A stretch of 64,000 nucleotides of DNA from a virus. Location: positions 20,664 to 84,663 of the IMG/VR virus record IMGVR_UViG_3300037091_000310. The stretch is one strand, 5' to 3'. Position 1 is the stretch's first letter, and every line of letters starts with the position of its first letter. This document shows positions 31,404-38,831 of the stretch, one piece after another. The notes under the pieces are model-generated. The model did no database searches. It was not told the DNA's origin and was given only the letters and a program-made list of their open reading frames with translations. The translations under genes and the position numbers were made by a program.

Positions 31404-32636
31404 ATGGAAACACGCGGAGATAAGTCACTCATCATGGTCACCGCTGACAACAACAACAAATTTTACAAGATGCATGATAATACCGATGGAACCTTCACGG
31501 TGAAATACGGTCGGGTCGGAGTCACTGAGACGACTATGAACTACCCCATAAAGAAATGGGATTCCATTTACCGAGACAAGACCGGCAAAGGTTATCGGGA
31601 TGTTACGGAGCTTCGGGCCGAGAAGACGGTCAACAACAGCAATGGCAACACCCCGAGTTTCGCCGACATCAAAATCGCCCAGATCAAATCTCTGGTCGCC
31701 ACTCTCCAGTCCTATGCGAAGAAATCAGTCACCGAGAACTATACGGTCACTTCTGAGGCAGTCACTCAAGCCCAGGTCGACGAAGCACAGTCTGTTTTGG
31801 ACCGGATCACCACTCTGAAGGTCACCGATACCAAGATCCTCAATGACACCCTCCTGGAACTCTACAAGGTCATTCCCCGAAGAATGGCCAACGTCAAGCA
31901 TCACCTCTTCGGTCTGGAAGAGGGACTTGATAGCAAGCCGGACATTTTCAAAAGGACAATTGAGACCGAGCAAGCCACTCTGGACGTTATGAGAGGCCAG
32001 GTTTCTACTAACACCAAGACCAAGGACGTTTCTAACAAAGCCAACCAGACACTGCTCGAGGCCATGGGGCTGGAAATCGTTCCCATCGAAGATTCGGATC
32101 GGCAGATCATTCTCAAACTTCTCGGCCCCAACAGCCGGCAATTCCGTTCGGCCTTCAAGGTGATCAACGTCAAGACTCAAGGCCTCTTTGATAAGAAACT
32201 GGTCGAAGTCACCAACAAATCCACCAACCTTTTTTGGCACGGCTCTCGCAACGAAAACTGGTGGTCCATTCTGGACTCCGGCCTCATGATCAGGCCTTCC
32301 AACGCCATCTACACTGGGTCCATGTTCGGAGATGGAATCTACTTCGCCGATAAGGCTCAGAAGTCTATCGGCTACACTTCTCTTCGGGGAAGCTACTGGG
32401 CCGGTGGCGGAAGCAACAAGGCTTACCTGGCAGTCTTCAATGTCCATACCGGAAACTGGCTCAAAGCTCAGAGGCACGAGTCCTGGATGTACGAACTGAC
32501 TGAGAAGAAGCTGAAAGCCCGGGGCGCTTACGATTCTTTCTTCGCTCTCGACGGAGCTGATCTCCGGAACAATGAATACATCGTCTACAACAAGGCACAG
32601 TGCACCGTCCAGTACCTGGTCGAGATCGGAGACTAA
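31404..32636 (+). CDS. WGR-domain poly(ADP-ribose) polymerase (PARP)
   Basis: 410 aa. Residues 1-80 form a WGR domain (NNNKFYKMHDN ... FTVKYGRVGVTE ... Y-x-K-T-x-K-G-Y). Residues 85-230 are helical and resemble the PARP regulatory domain. The catalytic domain (240-410) has FWHGSRNENWWSIL (H279), MFGDGIYFADKAQKS (Y313), and NNEYIVYN (E391), giving the full H-Y-E triad needed for polymer synthesis. PARPs transfer ADP-ribose from NAD+ to proteins or nucleic-acid ends, usually at DNA breaks sensed by the WGR domain. Phage PARPs with this eukaryote-like layout are unusual. GC-rich codons as in nadE. Confidence 0.95.
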   Translation: METRGDKSLIMVTADNNNKFYKMHDNTDGTFTVKYGRVGVTETTMNYPIKKWDSIYRDKTGKGYRDVTELRAEKTVNNSNGNTPSFADIKIAQIKSLVATLQSYAKKSVTENYTVTSEAVTQAQVDEAQSVLDRITTLKVTDTKILNDTLLELYKVIPRRMANVKHHLFGLEEGLDSKPDIFKRTIETEQATLDVMRGQVSTNTKTKDVSNKANQTLLEAMGLEIVPIEDSDRQIILKLLGPNSRQFRSAFKVINVKTQGLFDKKLVEVTNKSTNLFWHGSRNENWWSILDSGLMIRPSNAIYTGSMFGDGIYFADKAQKSIGYTSLRGSYWAGGGSNKAYLAVFNVHTGNWLKAQRHESWMYELTEKKLKARGAYDSFFALDGADLRNNEYIVYNKAQCTVQYLVEIGD

Positions 32637-32637
32637 A

Positions 32638-32913
32638 TTGATCCGATACGGAATCTACAACACAGAAGTCGGAACCATTACCGAGCTCCTTGCCGACGAG
32701 GGCGACACAATCACTATTCGAGCAAAAAACGGTTTTGCAAAATCAAGAACTATCAAGATTGAAGACTTGGTTGCTTTACTCGAAAAAAACTCTACTCTAA
32801 AAAGAGCTGGAGAGATCTTGGCTAAAAAGCTCCGGACGGTTCAAGGCCTTCAAGTCGGAGATGCTTTCTTAAATTTCGAAGATGAATTGCTCGCATGGGA
32901 AAAGGCAAAATGA
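32638..32913 (+). CDS. Hypothetical protein (91 aa)
   Basis: TTG start with GGAG 8 bases upstream; an ATG 66 bases earlier lies inside the PARP gene. IRYGIYNTEVGTITELLADEGDTITIR suggests a small SH3-like barrel that recognises strands, followed by helices. Directly behind the PARP gene, so possibly co-regulated with it. Confidence 0.5.
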   Translation: MIRYGIYNTEVGTITELLADEGDTITIRAKNGFAKSRTIKIEDLVALLEKNSTLKRAGEILAKKLRTVQGLQVGDAFLNFEDELLAWEKAK

Positions 32914-32914
32914 A

Positions 32915-33031
32915 ATGGCTATCTTTTTAGCACTTCTACCGGCTGCAATTCTCTGGAAGCTCTTCGCCTATTTGGTCGTCCTGCTACTCTGGGGAACTAT
33001 GTGCTTCTTCGTCGGAAGGTGGACAAAGTGA
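32915..33031 (+). CDS. Single-helix membrane peptide (38 aa)
   Basis: ATG 32915 overlapping nothing. Hydrophobic through most of its length (FLALLPAAILWKLFAYLVVL), ending FVGRWTK. A GTG at 33028 opens a further 15-codon frame, which I do not call. Confidence 0.5.
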   Translation: MAIFLALLPAAILWKLFAYLVVLLLWGTMCFFVGRWTK

Positions 33032-33075
33032 AAGCCTTCGACAGCGACATAGTATCAAGCGAAGGGAAGAAATAA

Positions 33076-33483
33076 ATGGCAACCTGGCGGTCATGGTCAA
33101 AAAAGCGATGGAGTGAGGCTGGATTCGCTCGCGCACCAGAACACGAGGAAGATGCAAAGAGGATGGCGCTCGCTGCTATTCGCAATATTTCTATGTCCGA
33201 GTTCATGGCTATTCTTGGTCGACCCAAAGAGGAATATGCCGGTCATGGCTCTGAGCTCTACAATGCTATTATCAATCCCACGATCCGGCGAGAAATGGTT
33301 CTGAAAGCATTTTTCGGAAACAAGATTCCTGACATGAAAATTCATCGACACAAGACCGTTTGGGTTTGCCAGGATTGCGCAGACGTCAATCACGGCCTTC
33401 TGCTCACCAACGGGACAAAAATGCTCTTCACAGAGTGCTCCGATTGTAGCCAGATGAAACCCTGTATAGACATCGAGAAGTAA
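33076..33483 (+). CDS. Hypothetical protein with zinc ribbon (135 aa)
   Basis: Helical N-terminal half, then VWVCQDCADVNHG and FTECSDCSQMKPC: two CxxC pairs forming a probable zinc ribbon. RBS GAAGGGAAG. Unknown. Confidence 0.6.
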   Translation: MATWRSWSKKRWSEAGFARAPEHEEDAKRMALAAIRNISMSEFMAILGRPKEEYAGHGSELYNAIINPTIRREMVLKAFFGNKIPDMKIHRHKTVWVCQDCADVNHGLLLTNGTKMLFTECSDCSQMKPCIDIEK

Positions 33484-33497
33484 TAAGGAGAAGACAA

Positions 33498-33746
33498 ATG
33501 AGAATTCTAATTGGCCTTGATGAAAAGGCTCTAAAGGAAGCGTTGAAGAATGGCGGCCCCGTAGTTGTTGTTGATACTGCTGAAACGCCAGTTTCTCTCG
33601 TAATTACTGAGGGCGAGATTGAGGACATTTCGTCTATGAAAGGGCAGAAAGACGATCAAGAAAACCCCATTGATACTTACAATCTTTTTCCAGAGAGCAT
33701 GTCTGAAAAAGAGTTCAACCAAATCATGAAGGAGACAAAGAAATGA
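33498..33746 (+). CDS. Hypothetical protein (82 aa)
   Basis: AAGGAG RBS. MRILIGLDEKALKEALKNGG then strands (PVVVVDTAETPVSLVI) and an acidic helical tail. Overlaps the lipoprotein start (ATGA). Confidence 0.55.
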   Translation: MRILIGLDEKALKEALKNGGPVVVVDTAETPVSLVITEGEIEDISSMKGQKDDQENPIDTYNLFPESMSEKEFNQIMKETKK

Positions 33747-33817
33747 AGGTGACGAAGATTCTTGTCGTTCTGTTGGCCGTTCTGTTTGCGGCCCTTGTGG
33801 GATGCACTTGCTCATAG
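33743..33817 (+). CDS. Tiny lipoprotein (24 aa)
   Basis: AAGGAG RBS and ATGA coupling. The whole product is a lipoprotein signal: MKVTKILVVLLAVLFAALVGC-TCS, with lipobox LVGC; the mature peptide would be only 4 residues. It resembles bacteriocin-release or spanin-type tiny lipoproteins, or may be a gene cut short. Confidence 0.55.
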   Translation: MKVTKILVVLLAVLFAALVGCTCS

Positions 33818-34067
33818 TTGGTGGTTTTTACTTCTTTCAATAGCAACGATCATAGGTGTTACTGGATGTCTTGTTGAAGTATACGACGAGGCCAAGCTAG
33901 TTGATGGTAGGGCTAAAGAAATTAGATGGGGTAGTCAACCATTTCCCAAAGATGAAGTCTTGGCCATGTTGAAGGATGCTCATACTTGTATCAACTGCTA
34001 TTGGGAGCGTGGTACTGGGAAAGTCAATCGGCAATTGCATAAAGTGCCAAAAAGCATTTCCAGTTGA
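33762..34067 (+). CDS. Hypothetical protein with N-terminal helix; start unclear, possibly frameshifted
   Basis: Only TTG codons are available as starts (33762, 33786, 33795) and they overlap the tiny lipoprotein. The credible part begins near SWWFLLLSIATIIGVTGCL, a membrane or lipoprotein signal, then KDEVLAMLKDAHTCINCYWERG. The last residues look out of frame, and a CxxC-rich continuation lies in the frame of the next ORF. May be one gene with a shift near 34000. Confidence 0.35.
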   Translation: MSFCWPFCLRPLWDALAHSWWFLLLSIATIIGVTGCLVEVYDEAKLVDGRAKEIRWGSQPFPKDEVLAMLKDAHTCINCYWERGTGKVNRQLHKVPKSISS

Positions 34068-34218
34068 ACATAAGTGTCTCTGGGAAGAAGTAGAGGCTCG
34101 AACGATTACAACCGAAGATTTTCGTAGACCTGATCTTGAAAAGCGAGTCACTGCTGAAATCAAAATTCTCAAATGTCATATCTGTGGGGATTTGAAAGAG
34201 TTTAGGATAAGCATATGA
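33976..34218 (+). CDS. Zinc-ribbon protein, possibly the 3' part of the preceding gene (80 aa)
   Basis: ATG 33976 lies inside the previous frame. The reliable part is GNCIKCQKAFPVEHKC ... LKCHICGDLKEF, two zinc-type pairs. With the CINC of the upstream frame this would form a longer Cys-rich protein if joined. ATGA overlap with the next gene. Confidence 0.45.
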   Translation: MLILVSTAIGSVVLGKSIGNCIKCQKAFPVEHKCLWEEVEARTITTEDFRRPDLEKRVTAEIKILKCHICGDLKEFRISI

Positions 34219-34484
34219 AACGATCTTTTATGGTTATAGTAAAAGAAAAGTCTTGGGAAATCTATTGGCGACTACAAGAATCATGGTTTTGGAAATTCTA
34301 TCGGTGGTTCACACCGTCCTGGCTATCTTATGTTTTCGAGAAGAGACGGGGAGGTAATGACACGCCATGGTTGACAGTCATTCACTGTCGGGTCATGGGT
34401 CATCCAAATGGCGAAGTGTTCTACAATCTCGGTGGCTCTGAGCCTAATCATCATTGTAAAGATTGCGGCGAGGATATAGGATAA
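34215..34484 (+). CDS. Small protein with C-terminal CR..GHP...CKDCGEDIG motif (89 aa)
   Basis: Trp/Arg-rich N-terminal half (SWEIYWRLQESWFWKFYRW), then HCRVMGHPNGEVFYNLGG ... HHCKDCGEDIG. This C-terminal zinc-like motif is found in small phage proteins and their hosts; function unknown. TAATG coupling with the next gene. Confidence 0.6.
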   Translation: MKRSFMVIVKEKSWEIYWRLQESWFWKFYRWFTPSWLSYVFEKRRGGNDTPWLTVIHCRVMGHPNGEVFYNLGGSEPNHHCKDCGEDIG

Positions 34485-34645
34485 TGAATCGTGACTGGCC
34501 CACAATTGAAGACGTTGAAAAGGGTAAGATGTCTGACCTCTCTCACTGGTTCGTATTGTTACCCAACGCTGAAACTCCAGAGCAAGAAGCAATTGTGTAT
34601 CGAATTCGACTTAGAATCAAAGAACTTTATAGCGAGGTAAAGTAA
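34484..34645 (+). CDS. Small hypothetical protein (53 aa)
   Basis: TAATG overlap at 34482-34486. MNRDWPTIEDVEKGKMSDL; helical C-terminus. Ends directly before the next ATG. Unknown. Confidence 0.5.
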   Translation: MNRDWPTIEDVEKGKMSDLSHWFVLLPNAETPEQEAIVYRIRLRIKELYSEVK

Positions 34646-34936
34646 ATGAAGATTACTAAAGAGCAGCTTCTTCACAAAGGTGGATCTTGGCTTGGTGCAA
34701 TCCGTTCGTGGATTCAATGGAATGCCATAAACGGAAGTCAAGTAACATGGGGTAGCGACGAGCCGCTTCGATTCACAAAAGCTCTGACGGTCAAAGACCT
34801 GGAAGAACTGGCTGCTGAAATCGCGGCCAATGCCCTCAACTATCCGCCTTTGTTTTCAACTCAATATCGTCGGCCTCTCGATCCTAAAGAGGAATCTCTT
34901 AGAGAATTGAACAGGCTCAAAGATGAAACCGTATGA
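34646..34936 (+). CDS. Hypothetical protein (96 aa)
   Basis: GAGG about 8 bases upstream. MKITKEQLLHKGGSWL, a Trp-rich middle and a helical ALTVKDLEELAAEIAANAL segment. Overlaps the next start by 14 bases. Unknown. Confidence 0.55.
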   Translation: MKITKEQLLHKGGSWLGAIRSWIQWNAINGSQVTWGSDEPLRFTKALTVKDLEELAAEIAANALNYPPLFSTQYRRPLDPKEESLRELNRLKDETV

Positions 34937-35381
34937 GTTCATCGACCGTATAAATTACGTTTTTCATCCAATAAGAATCTCTACATTCCAGAAATTTTTC
35001 TGGCGTGTGTTGGGACTCTTATTGACTGCCCTCACGTTCGGGGTAGTAGCCATACTTTTCTATAGCGTATTTTTTGACAGAGCTGACTTTCTCAACAGGA
35101 GAAAAATGTGCCAGCTTCTGACGAAATCCCCTTGCCTTTTGAAAGATCCTGTCAAGGTAAAGATAGGTATCACAAAAGGATATCTCTGGCAGCTTGATCT
35201 GAGAACTGACGTTTGCTGGACTGAAGACGGAGTCTTTTGTTACTGTAATGAGGACATACTCTTTTGTACCTTCTTGCCAGATCGGCTTCAGAAAAAATAC
35301 GATCTTAAAATGAGAAGAGTTCTCAAAGCTTCTCTAAAACAACAAAGAAGAGAAAAGAAAGCAATCACAAAAGAATCATGA
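34923..35381 (+). CDS. Membrane-anchored protein (152 aa)
   Basis: One long membrane helix near 24-48 (FFWRVLGLLLTALTFGVVAIL). The rest is a Cys-containing domain (VCWTEDGVFCYCNED) and a basic C-terminus (LKQQRREKKAI). ATGA overlap with the phosphoesterase gene. Confidence 0.6.
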   Translation: MKPYEFIDRINYVFHPIRISTFQKFFWRVLGLLLTALTFGVVAILFYSVFFDRADFLNRRKMCQLLTKSPCLLKDPVKVKIGITKGYLWQLDLRTDVCWTEDGVFCYCNEDILFCTFLPDRLQKKYDLKMRRVLKASLKQQRREKKAITKES

Positions 35382-36127
35382 AAATTTTATTCACAGCTGA
35401 TCTACATGGATTAGAAAGTGCATTTGTACGATATGTTGAACTTCTCAAAGACTATGACATTGGCGTCATTGCTGGAGATTTACAAGACGACCGTTTACCA
35501 GAAAATAAAATTGCTGAGCTACTTGGTGTTCCAGCTGCAAGTTTACGTCTGGACCAAGAGTATGATCGTTTCATAGACGCCTACGAGGCTCTTGAAAAAC
35601 AGAGCGACAAAGCTCTAGAAGTCCAAGCAATCAAATTGAATACGATTCTTAATTCAGCAAATAAACCCGTTCTGATAATTAAGGGTAATCACGATCGATG
35701 CGCTTGGCCCTCGAATGGCAACGTCCACAATATCGATCAGACTAGTTTCAAGTATGAAAAGCTTAATTTTGTGGGGTACCAATGGACTAATTTCCACAGA
35801 AGCGAACTCATGCAGGAAGCTGACCTTCAGTCTCTTGTACCCCTAATGGATGAGAACACAGTGTTAGTAACTCATGCTCCGCCATACAGAGTTTTAGACA
35901 CTATCACAGTCCATATTTTTGGTTATGGTCCTACTAAACAACCGCTCGGTAGTCAGGCCATTCGGTATTTCGTAGAAAAGACACATCCCAAACTGCATCT
36001 CTTTGGACATATTCACGAAGGCTTCGGTCGACGAGGCAATTCGTTCAATGGATCCTATAGATTCCCCAAACGTTTTGTAGGTATCACCATTGAAGGTAAT
36101 GAAATTTTGCATAGAGAACTTTCTTAG
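35378..36127 (+). CDS. Calcineurin-type metallophosphoesterase (249 aa)
   Basis: MKILFTADLHGLES (D8, H10), GVIAGDLQDD, IIKGNHDRCAW, VTHAPPYRVLD and LHLFGHIHEGFG supply all metal ligands. The short form with a THAPP loop is like the Icc/YfcE-type phosphodiesterases. Distinct from the enzyme at 26969. Possible roles: nucleotide or cyclic-nucleotide hydrolysis. Confidence 0.85.
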   Translation: MKILFTADLHGLESAFVRYVELLKDYDIGVIAGDLQDDRLPENKIAELLGVPAASLRLDQEYDRFIDAYEALEKQSDKALEVQAIKLNTILNSANKPVLIIKGNHDRCAWPSNGNVHNIDQTSFKYEKLNFVGYQWTNFHRSELMQEADLQSLVPLMDENTVLVTHAPPYRVLDTITVHIFGYGPTKQPLGSQAIRYFVEKTHPKLHLFGHIHEGFGRRGNSFNGSYRFPKRFVGITIEGNEILHRELS

Positions 36128-36163
36128 TATCGAAGGCGACTTATGTTCTTCTTGGAGGCGCAC

Positions 36164-36436
36164 ATGTTTGAAGAGATAGGTAAATTCATCGACCATCTTC
36201 CCACAGCTGTTGTGAAATTCACAGATGCAGTTGCCAAGGGACTTGAAAAGAATATGTCCCTTTGGCTTTTGATTATTTTCAATGCCTATCTCCTGGGTGG
36301 TATTACTTGGACAATCGTCACATCTGTGGCTGTTGGATGGTGGCTGTTGCTCGCAATACTTCCTATACTACTCGCAATACCCTATGCGATTGCTCTAATC
36401 AGGAAGATAAGGAGTCACCATGAAAAGACTGTTTAA
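36164..36436 (+). CDS. Membrane protein, paralogue of 36722 (90 aa)
   Basis: GGAGG RBS fits ATG 36164. MFEEIGKFIDHLPTAVVKF then two membrane helices (about 34-55 and 58-80) and a basic end (IRKIRSHHEKTV). The same plan and several identical positions (MF-E-x-I, two helices, P-Y-x-x-x-LIRK) occur in the gene at 36722, so the pair arose by duplication around the lipoprotein gene. Confidence 0.6.
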   Translation: MFEEIGKFIDHLPTAVVKFTDAVAKGLEKNMSLWLLIIFNAYLLGGITWTIVTSVAVGWWLLLAILPILLAIPYAIALIRKIRSHHEKTV

Positions 36437-36680
36437 TTTACTAGTCATAGCCATTTTGGTAGCTTTACCTTTTGTAGCATGCGGTGTAGCTCCATCTGAT
36501 CCAACGCCGAAAGTTCCAGGCTTACAAGCACAAAATCTCCCGTCGAGTTTCGTATTTGTTGAAGCCAAAGGTAATTACTATTACATCTATAAGGATGAAA
36601 ATGGCTATTACCTCATCCATCAGGATTCTACATTTGCCCAGAGCGTTCATATCACTTGGCTTGGTACTACGATTCATTAA
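36420..36680 (+). CDS. Lipoprotein (86 aa)
   Basis: MKRLFNLLVIAILVALPFVAC is a lipoprotein signal with lipobox FVAC. The mature part is Tyr-rich (GNYYYIYKDENGYYLIH), predicted beta. Overlaps the previous gene by 17 bases. Outer- or inner-membrane anchored; role unknown. Confidence 0.65.
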   Translation: MKRLFNLLVIAILVALPFVACGVAPSDPTPKVPGLQAQNLPSSFVFVEAKGNYYYIYKDENGYYLIHQDSTFAQSVHITWLGTTIH

Positions 36681-36721
36681 AGCATCGAGACATATATTCT
36701 TTTAGTAACTGGAGGACCAAG

Positions 36722-37060
36722 ATGTTTGCTGAAGCTTTCAAAGCTATCGGTGAAGCCATAGACACGTTCTTCAACGTCGTGCCCAAGGCTATCGTAGATT
36801 TTTTCAGGGCTATGTACAAGAGCGATGCTTTTCAGAAAATGCCTTATTGGTTTCTGATCGCTTTCGCTGTCTTCAATCTTGTATTTGTTACTTGGGATAT
36901 TATCTATATAATCAACACGGGCCTTATCTGGTTTCCGTTCCTGGCGGCGCTTCAACTTTTTATTGCCTCGCCCTATGTGGTCGGCTTGATCAGGAAGATG
37001 CGCCAGGGAAATGTGATTTCCAGTCTGATTTCAAAGCTGAAGGGAAAGAAAGATGTCTGA
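36722..37060 (+). CDS. Membrane protein, paralogue of 36164 (112 aa)
   Basis: GGAGG RBS before ATG 36722. MFAEAFKAIGEAIDTFFNVVPKAIV, two membrane helices (about 42-63 and 66-86), then LIRKMRQG and a basic tail. Homologous in layout to the gene at 36164. Overlaps the RNA ligase start by 8 bases. Confidence 0.6.
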   Translation: MFAEAFKAIGEAIDTFFNVVPKAIVDFFRAMYKSDAFQKMPYWFLIAFAVFNLVFVTWDIIYIINTGLIWFPFLAALQLFIASPYVVGLIRKMRQGNVISSLISKLKGKKDV

Positions 37061-38093
37061 AAGAAAACTCGCTTCAATCCAGAGGATCGCCAAGATCGAG
37101 CCCATCGAGGGCGCCGACGCAATCGAGCGTCTTTCCATTCTCGGCTGGCATTGCGTAAGCCAGAAGGGCACCTTCAAAGAGGGAGACCTTTGTGTCTACT
37201 TTGAAGTGGACTCTTTGCTTCCTGTGAAGCCGGAATATGAATTTCTTCGCAAGAGTTCGTTCAATCCTCGGCTCAATGGTTTCCGCATCACGACCATCAA
37301 ACTTCGGGGTCAGATTTCGCAGGGTCTTGCCCTTCCCTGGAAAGAATTGGAATTTGGCGACCAGAACAACATTGTCGAAGGAGCTAACGCAACAGAAGCT
37401 CTCGGCGTTCGGAAATACGAGCCCGAAATTCACCCCTCTCTCATGGGCGATGTGAAAGGCAACTTCCCATCTTACGTTCCCAAGACGGACGAGGAAAGAA
37501 TCCAGAACGTTCCCAACGTTCTTACCCGCCATGCCGACAAACTCTTTGTGGCGACAGAAAAGCTGGATGGAACCTCTACTACCTTCTTTGTCTTTGAAGG
37601 AGAATTCGGAGTTTGCGGAAGAAACTGGGAACTCAAGCCGACTGAAAAGAACACCTACTGGGAAGTGGCAAGAAAGATCGATGCTGAGCTCAAGCTCAAG
37701 AAATCCGCCTGGAAGAATGTCGCCGTCCAGGGCGAAATCGTTGGACCCGGAATCCAGAAGAACAAATACGCTCTTTCTGAGTTCAAGTTCTTCGTCTACC
37801 ATGTATTCGACATCGACGCCTACAGGTACTTCAACCACTCCGCGCTGATGCATTTTTGCAAAGCCAATGGTTTTGACACAGTGCCTGAGGTTGCAGTAGA
37901 TTTCCACCTGCAGGACAAAATGCCCAATGTGGAAGCAGCCGTCAATTTCTCTAACGCCAAATCGCTTCTCAATCCTGTCATCATGAGGGAGGGTGTGGTA
38001 GTCAAGTCGGCTATAGAGAACATTGATCCTGAGCTCGGGCGACTTTCATTCAAAGTCATCAATCCCTACTTCCTACTCAAACACGAGGAATAA
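37053..38093 (+). CDS. RNA ligase, Deinococcus DraRnl (Rnl5) type
   Basis: 346 aa. The N-terminal ~110 residues form an OB-like domain (ASIQRIAKIEPIEGADAIE ... GDLCVYFEVDSLLP ... LRGQISQGLALPW), as in DraRnl, which precedes the nucleotidyltransferase domain. Motif I TEKLDGTS (catalytic K170), CGRNWEL (motif III region), VQGEIVGPGIQKNKY (motif IIIa/IV region), REGVVVKS (motif IV) and SFKVINPYFLL (motif V) are all present. This type seals nicks with a 3'-OH RNA strand. GC-rich codons; may repair tRNA or other RNA cut by host defence (inference). Confidence 0.9.
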   Translation: MSERKLASIQRIAKIEPIEGADAIERLSILGWHCVSQKGTFKEGDLCVYFEVDSLLPVKPEYEFLRKSSFNPRLNGFRITTIKLRGQISQGLALPWKELEFGDQNNIVEGANATEALGVRKYEPEIHPSLMGDVKGNFPSYVPKTDEERIQNVPNVLTRHADKLFVATEKLDGTSTTFFVFEGEFGVCGRNWELKPTEKNTYWEVARKIDAELKLKKSAWKNVAVQGEIVGPGIQKNKYALSEFKFFVYHVFDIDAYRYFNHSALMHFCKANGFDTVPEVAVDFHLQDKMPNVEAAVNFSNAKSLLNPVIMREGVVVKSAIENIDPELGRLSFKVINPYFLLKHEE

Positions 38094-38094
38094 A

Positions 38095-38253
38095 ATGTAT
38101 GGTCTAGAAGATGAAATTGCTGGTCAAAGAGAAGATATAGAAAAACTCAAAAGAAAGAACGCAAAGTTGCACAAGCAACTTAAGGACAAGGATACACTAA
38201 TCAAAACTTTGCAGGAAACAATTGATCGTCTGCAAAAGAAACCATCGACGTGA
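38095..38253 (+). CDS. Short coiled-coil protein (52 aa)
   Basis: ATG two bases after the ligase stop. A continuous heptad-like helix (EDIEKLKRKNAKLHKQLKD). An earlier in-frame ATG lies in the ligase gene. Unknown partner. Confidence 0.5.
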   Translation: MYGLEDEIAGQREDIEKLKRKNAKLHKQLKDKDTLIKTLQETIDRLQKKPST

Positions 38254-38277
38254 AGATAAAGACTGGGAGGTCTTTTC

Positions 38278-38787
38278 ATGAGCCCCGCTATTTTTATTAT
38301 AGCCCTGTCCCTTGGGAGATCACCTGCCCTTGTCGCCCAGATTTATAACTCCACTCCGGCAAATCCAGTGCTCGCCTGTGCCACTGTGGAGTGGGAGTCA
38401 CGGTTCAGTTGGGATGCTATTCACCGCAACCCTGATGGTTCCCACGACTGGAGATATTGGCAAATCTGCGATAAGTGGCACAATCCATATGCCTATGATG
38501 TTAAGAAACACATCAAGGCGGGTGGACAAATCATGATGGACGACTTGACAAGAGCTCACGGTAATATACTAACAGCATTGCATTATTGGAACGCTGGCAA
38601 GAATTATCCTGCTCACGTTCTCGCTATTTACTATAAGCTGAAGACGGCGTTAGTAGCTCTTGAAATGTCTCCGCCGCTTGAGGCCCAAACGAGATTGGCA
38701 TTTTTTGAAAAAGACAACAGCTCATTGCTTGAGCAAATTTTGCTTTTTGACAACCGAAAAAAGATGAAGGAGATTAAAATAACATGA
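38278..38787 (+). CDS. Lytic transglycosylase-like endolysin (169 aa)
   Basis: GGGAGG RBS. After a short hydrophobic N-terminus (IFIIALSLGRSPALVAQI), CATVEWESRFSWDAI contains the catalytic Glu of the SLT/goose-lysozyme fold (E40 in the E-S pair), followed by NPDGSHDWRYWQI (the typical G-x2-Q-I-type strand) and ALHYWNAGKNYPAHVLAIYY (AYN-G-like motif). Cleaves peptidoglycan; may serve as endolysin, or as a virion enzyme for entry. The N-terminal hydrophobic stretch could be a signal-anchor. Confidence 0.75.
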   Translation: MSPAIFIIALSLGRSPALVAQIYNSTPANPVLACATVEWESRFSWDAIHRNPDGSHDWRYWQICDKWHNPYAYDVKKHIKAGGQIMMDDLTRAHGNILTALHYWNAGKNYPAHVLAIYYKLKTALVALEMSPPLEAQTRLAFFEKDNSSLLEQILLFDNRKKMKEIKIT

Positions 38788-38831
38788 GAGCTAATGAATA
38801 GCTTTGGAGCGCAATTATTCTATTAATTGTT

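Noticed and set aside
33028-33075. A 15-codon GTG-started ORF before 33076
   Set aside because: Too short and without recognisable features.
34017-34023. GGGAAAG heptamer as a lambda-type -1 slippery site between 33762 and 33976
   Set aside because: The heptamer is not in the needed phase (codons are GGG AAA G) and the downstream frame is +1, not -1.
37053-38093. DNA ligase instead of RNA ligase
   Set aside because: The OB domain is N-terminal and motifs (TEKLDGTS, SFKVINP) follow the DraRnl/RNA ligase pattern; a true ATP-dependent DNA ligase is present at 60587.
38784-38801. Recoding of TAG as a sense codon in this phage
   Set aside because: Many well-supported genes end in TAG (for example 3524, 29651, 41890), and reading through the TAG of the ogt fragment or of 30804 gives no sensible protein. 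One in-frame TAG is better explained as mutation or error.
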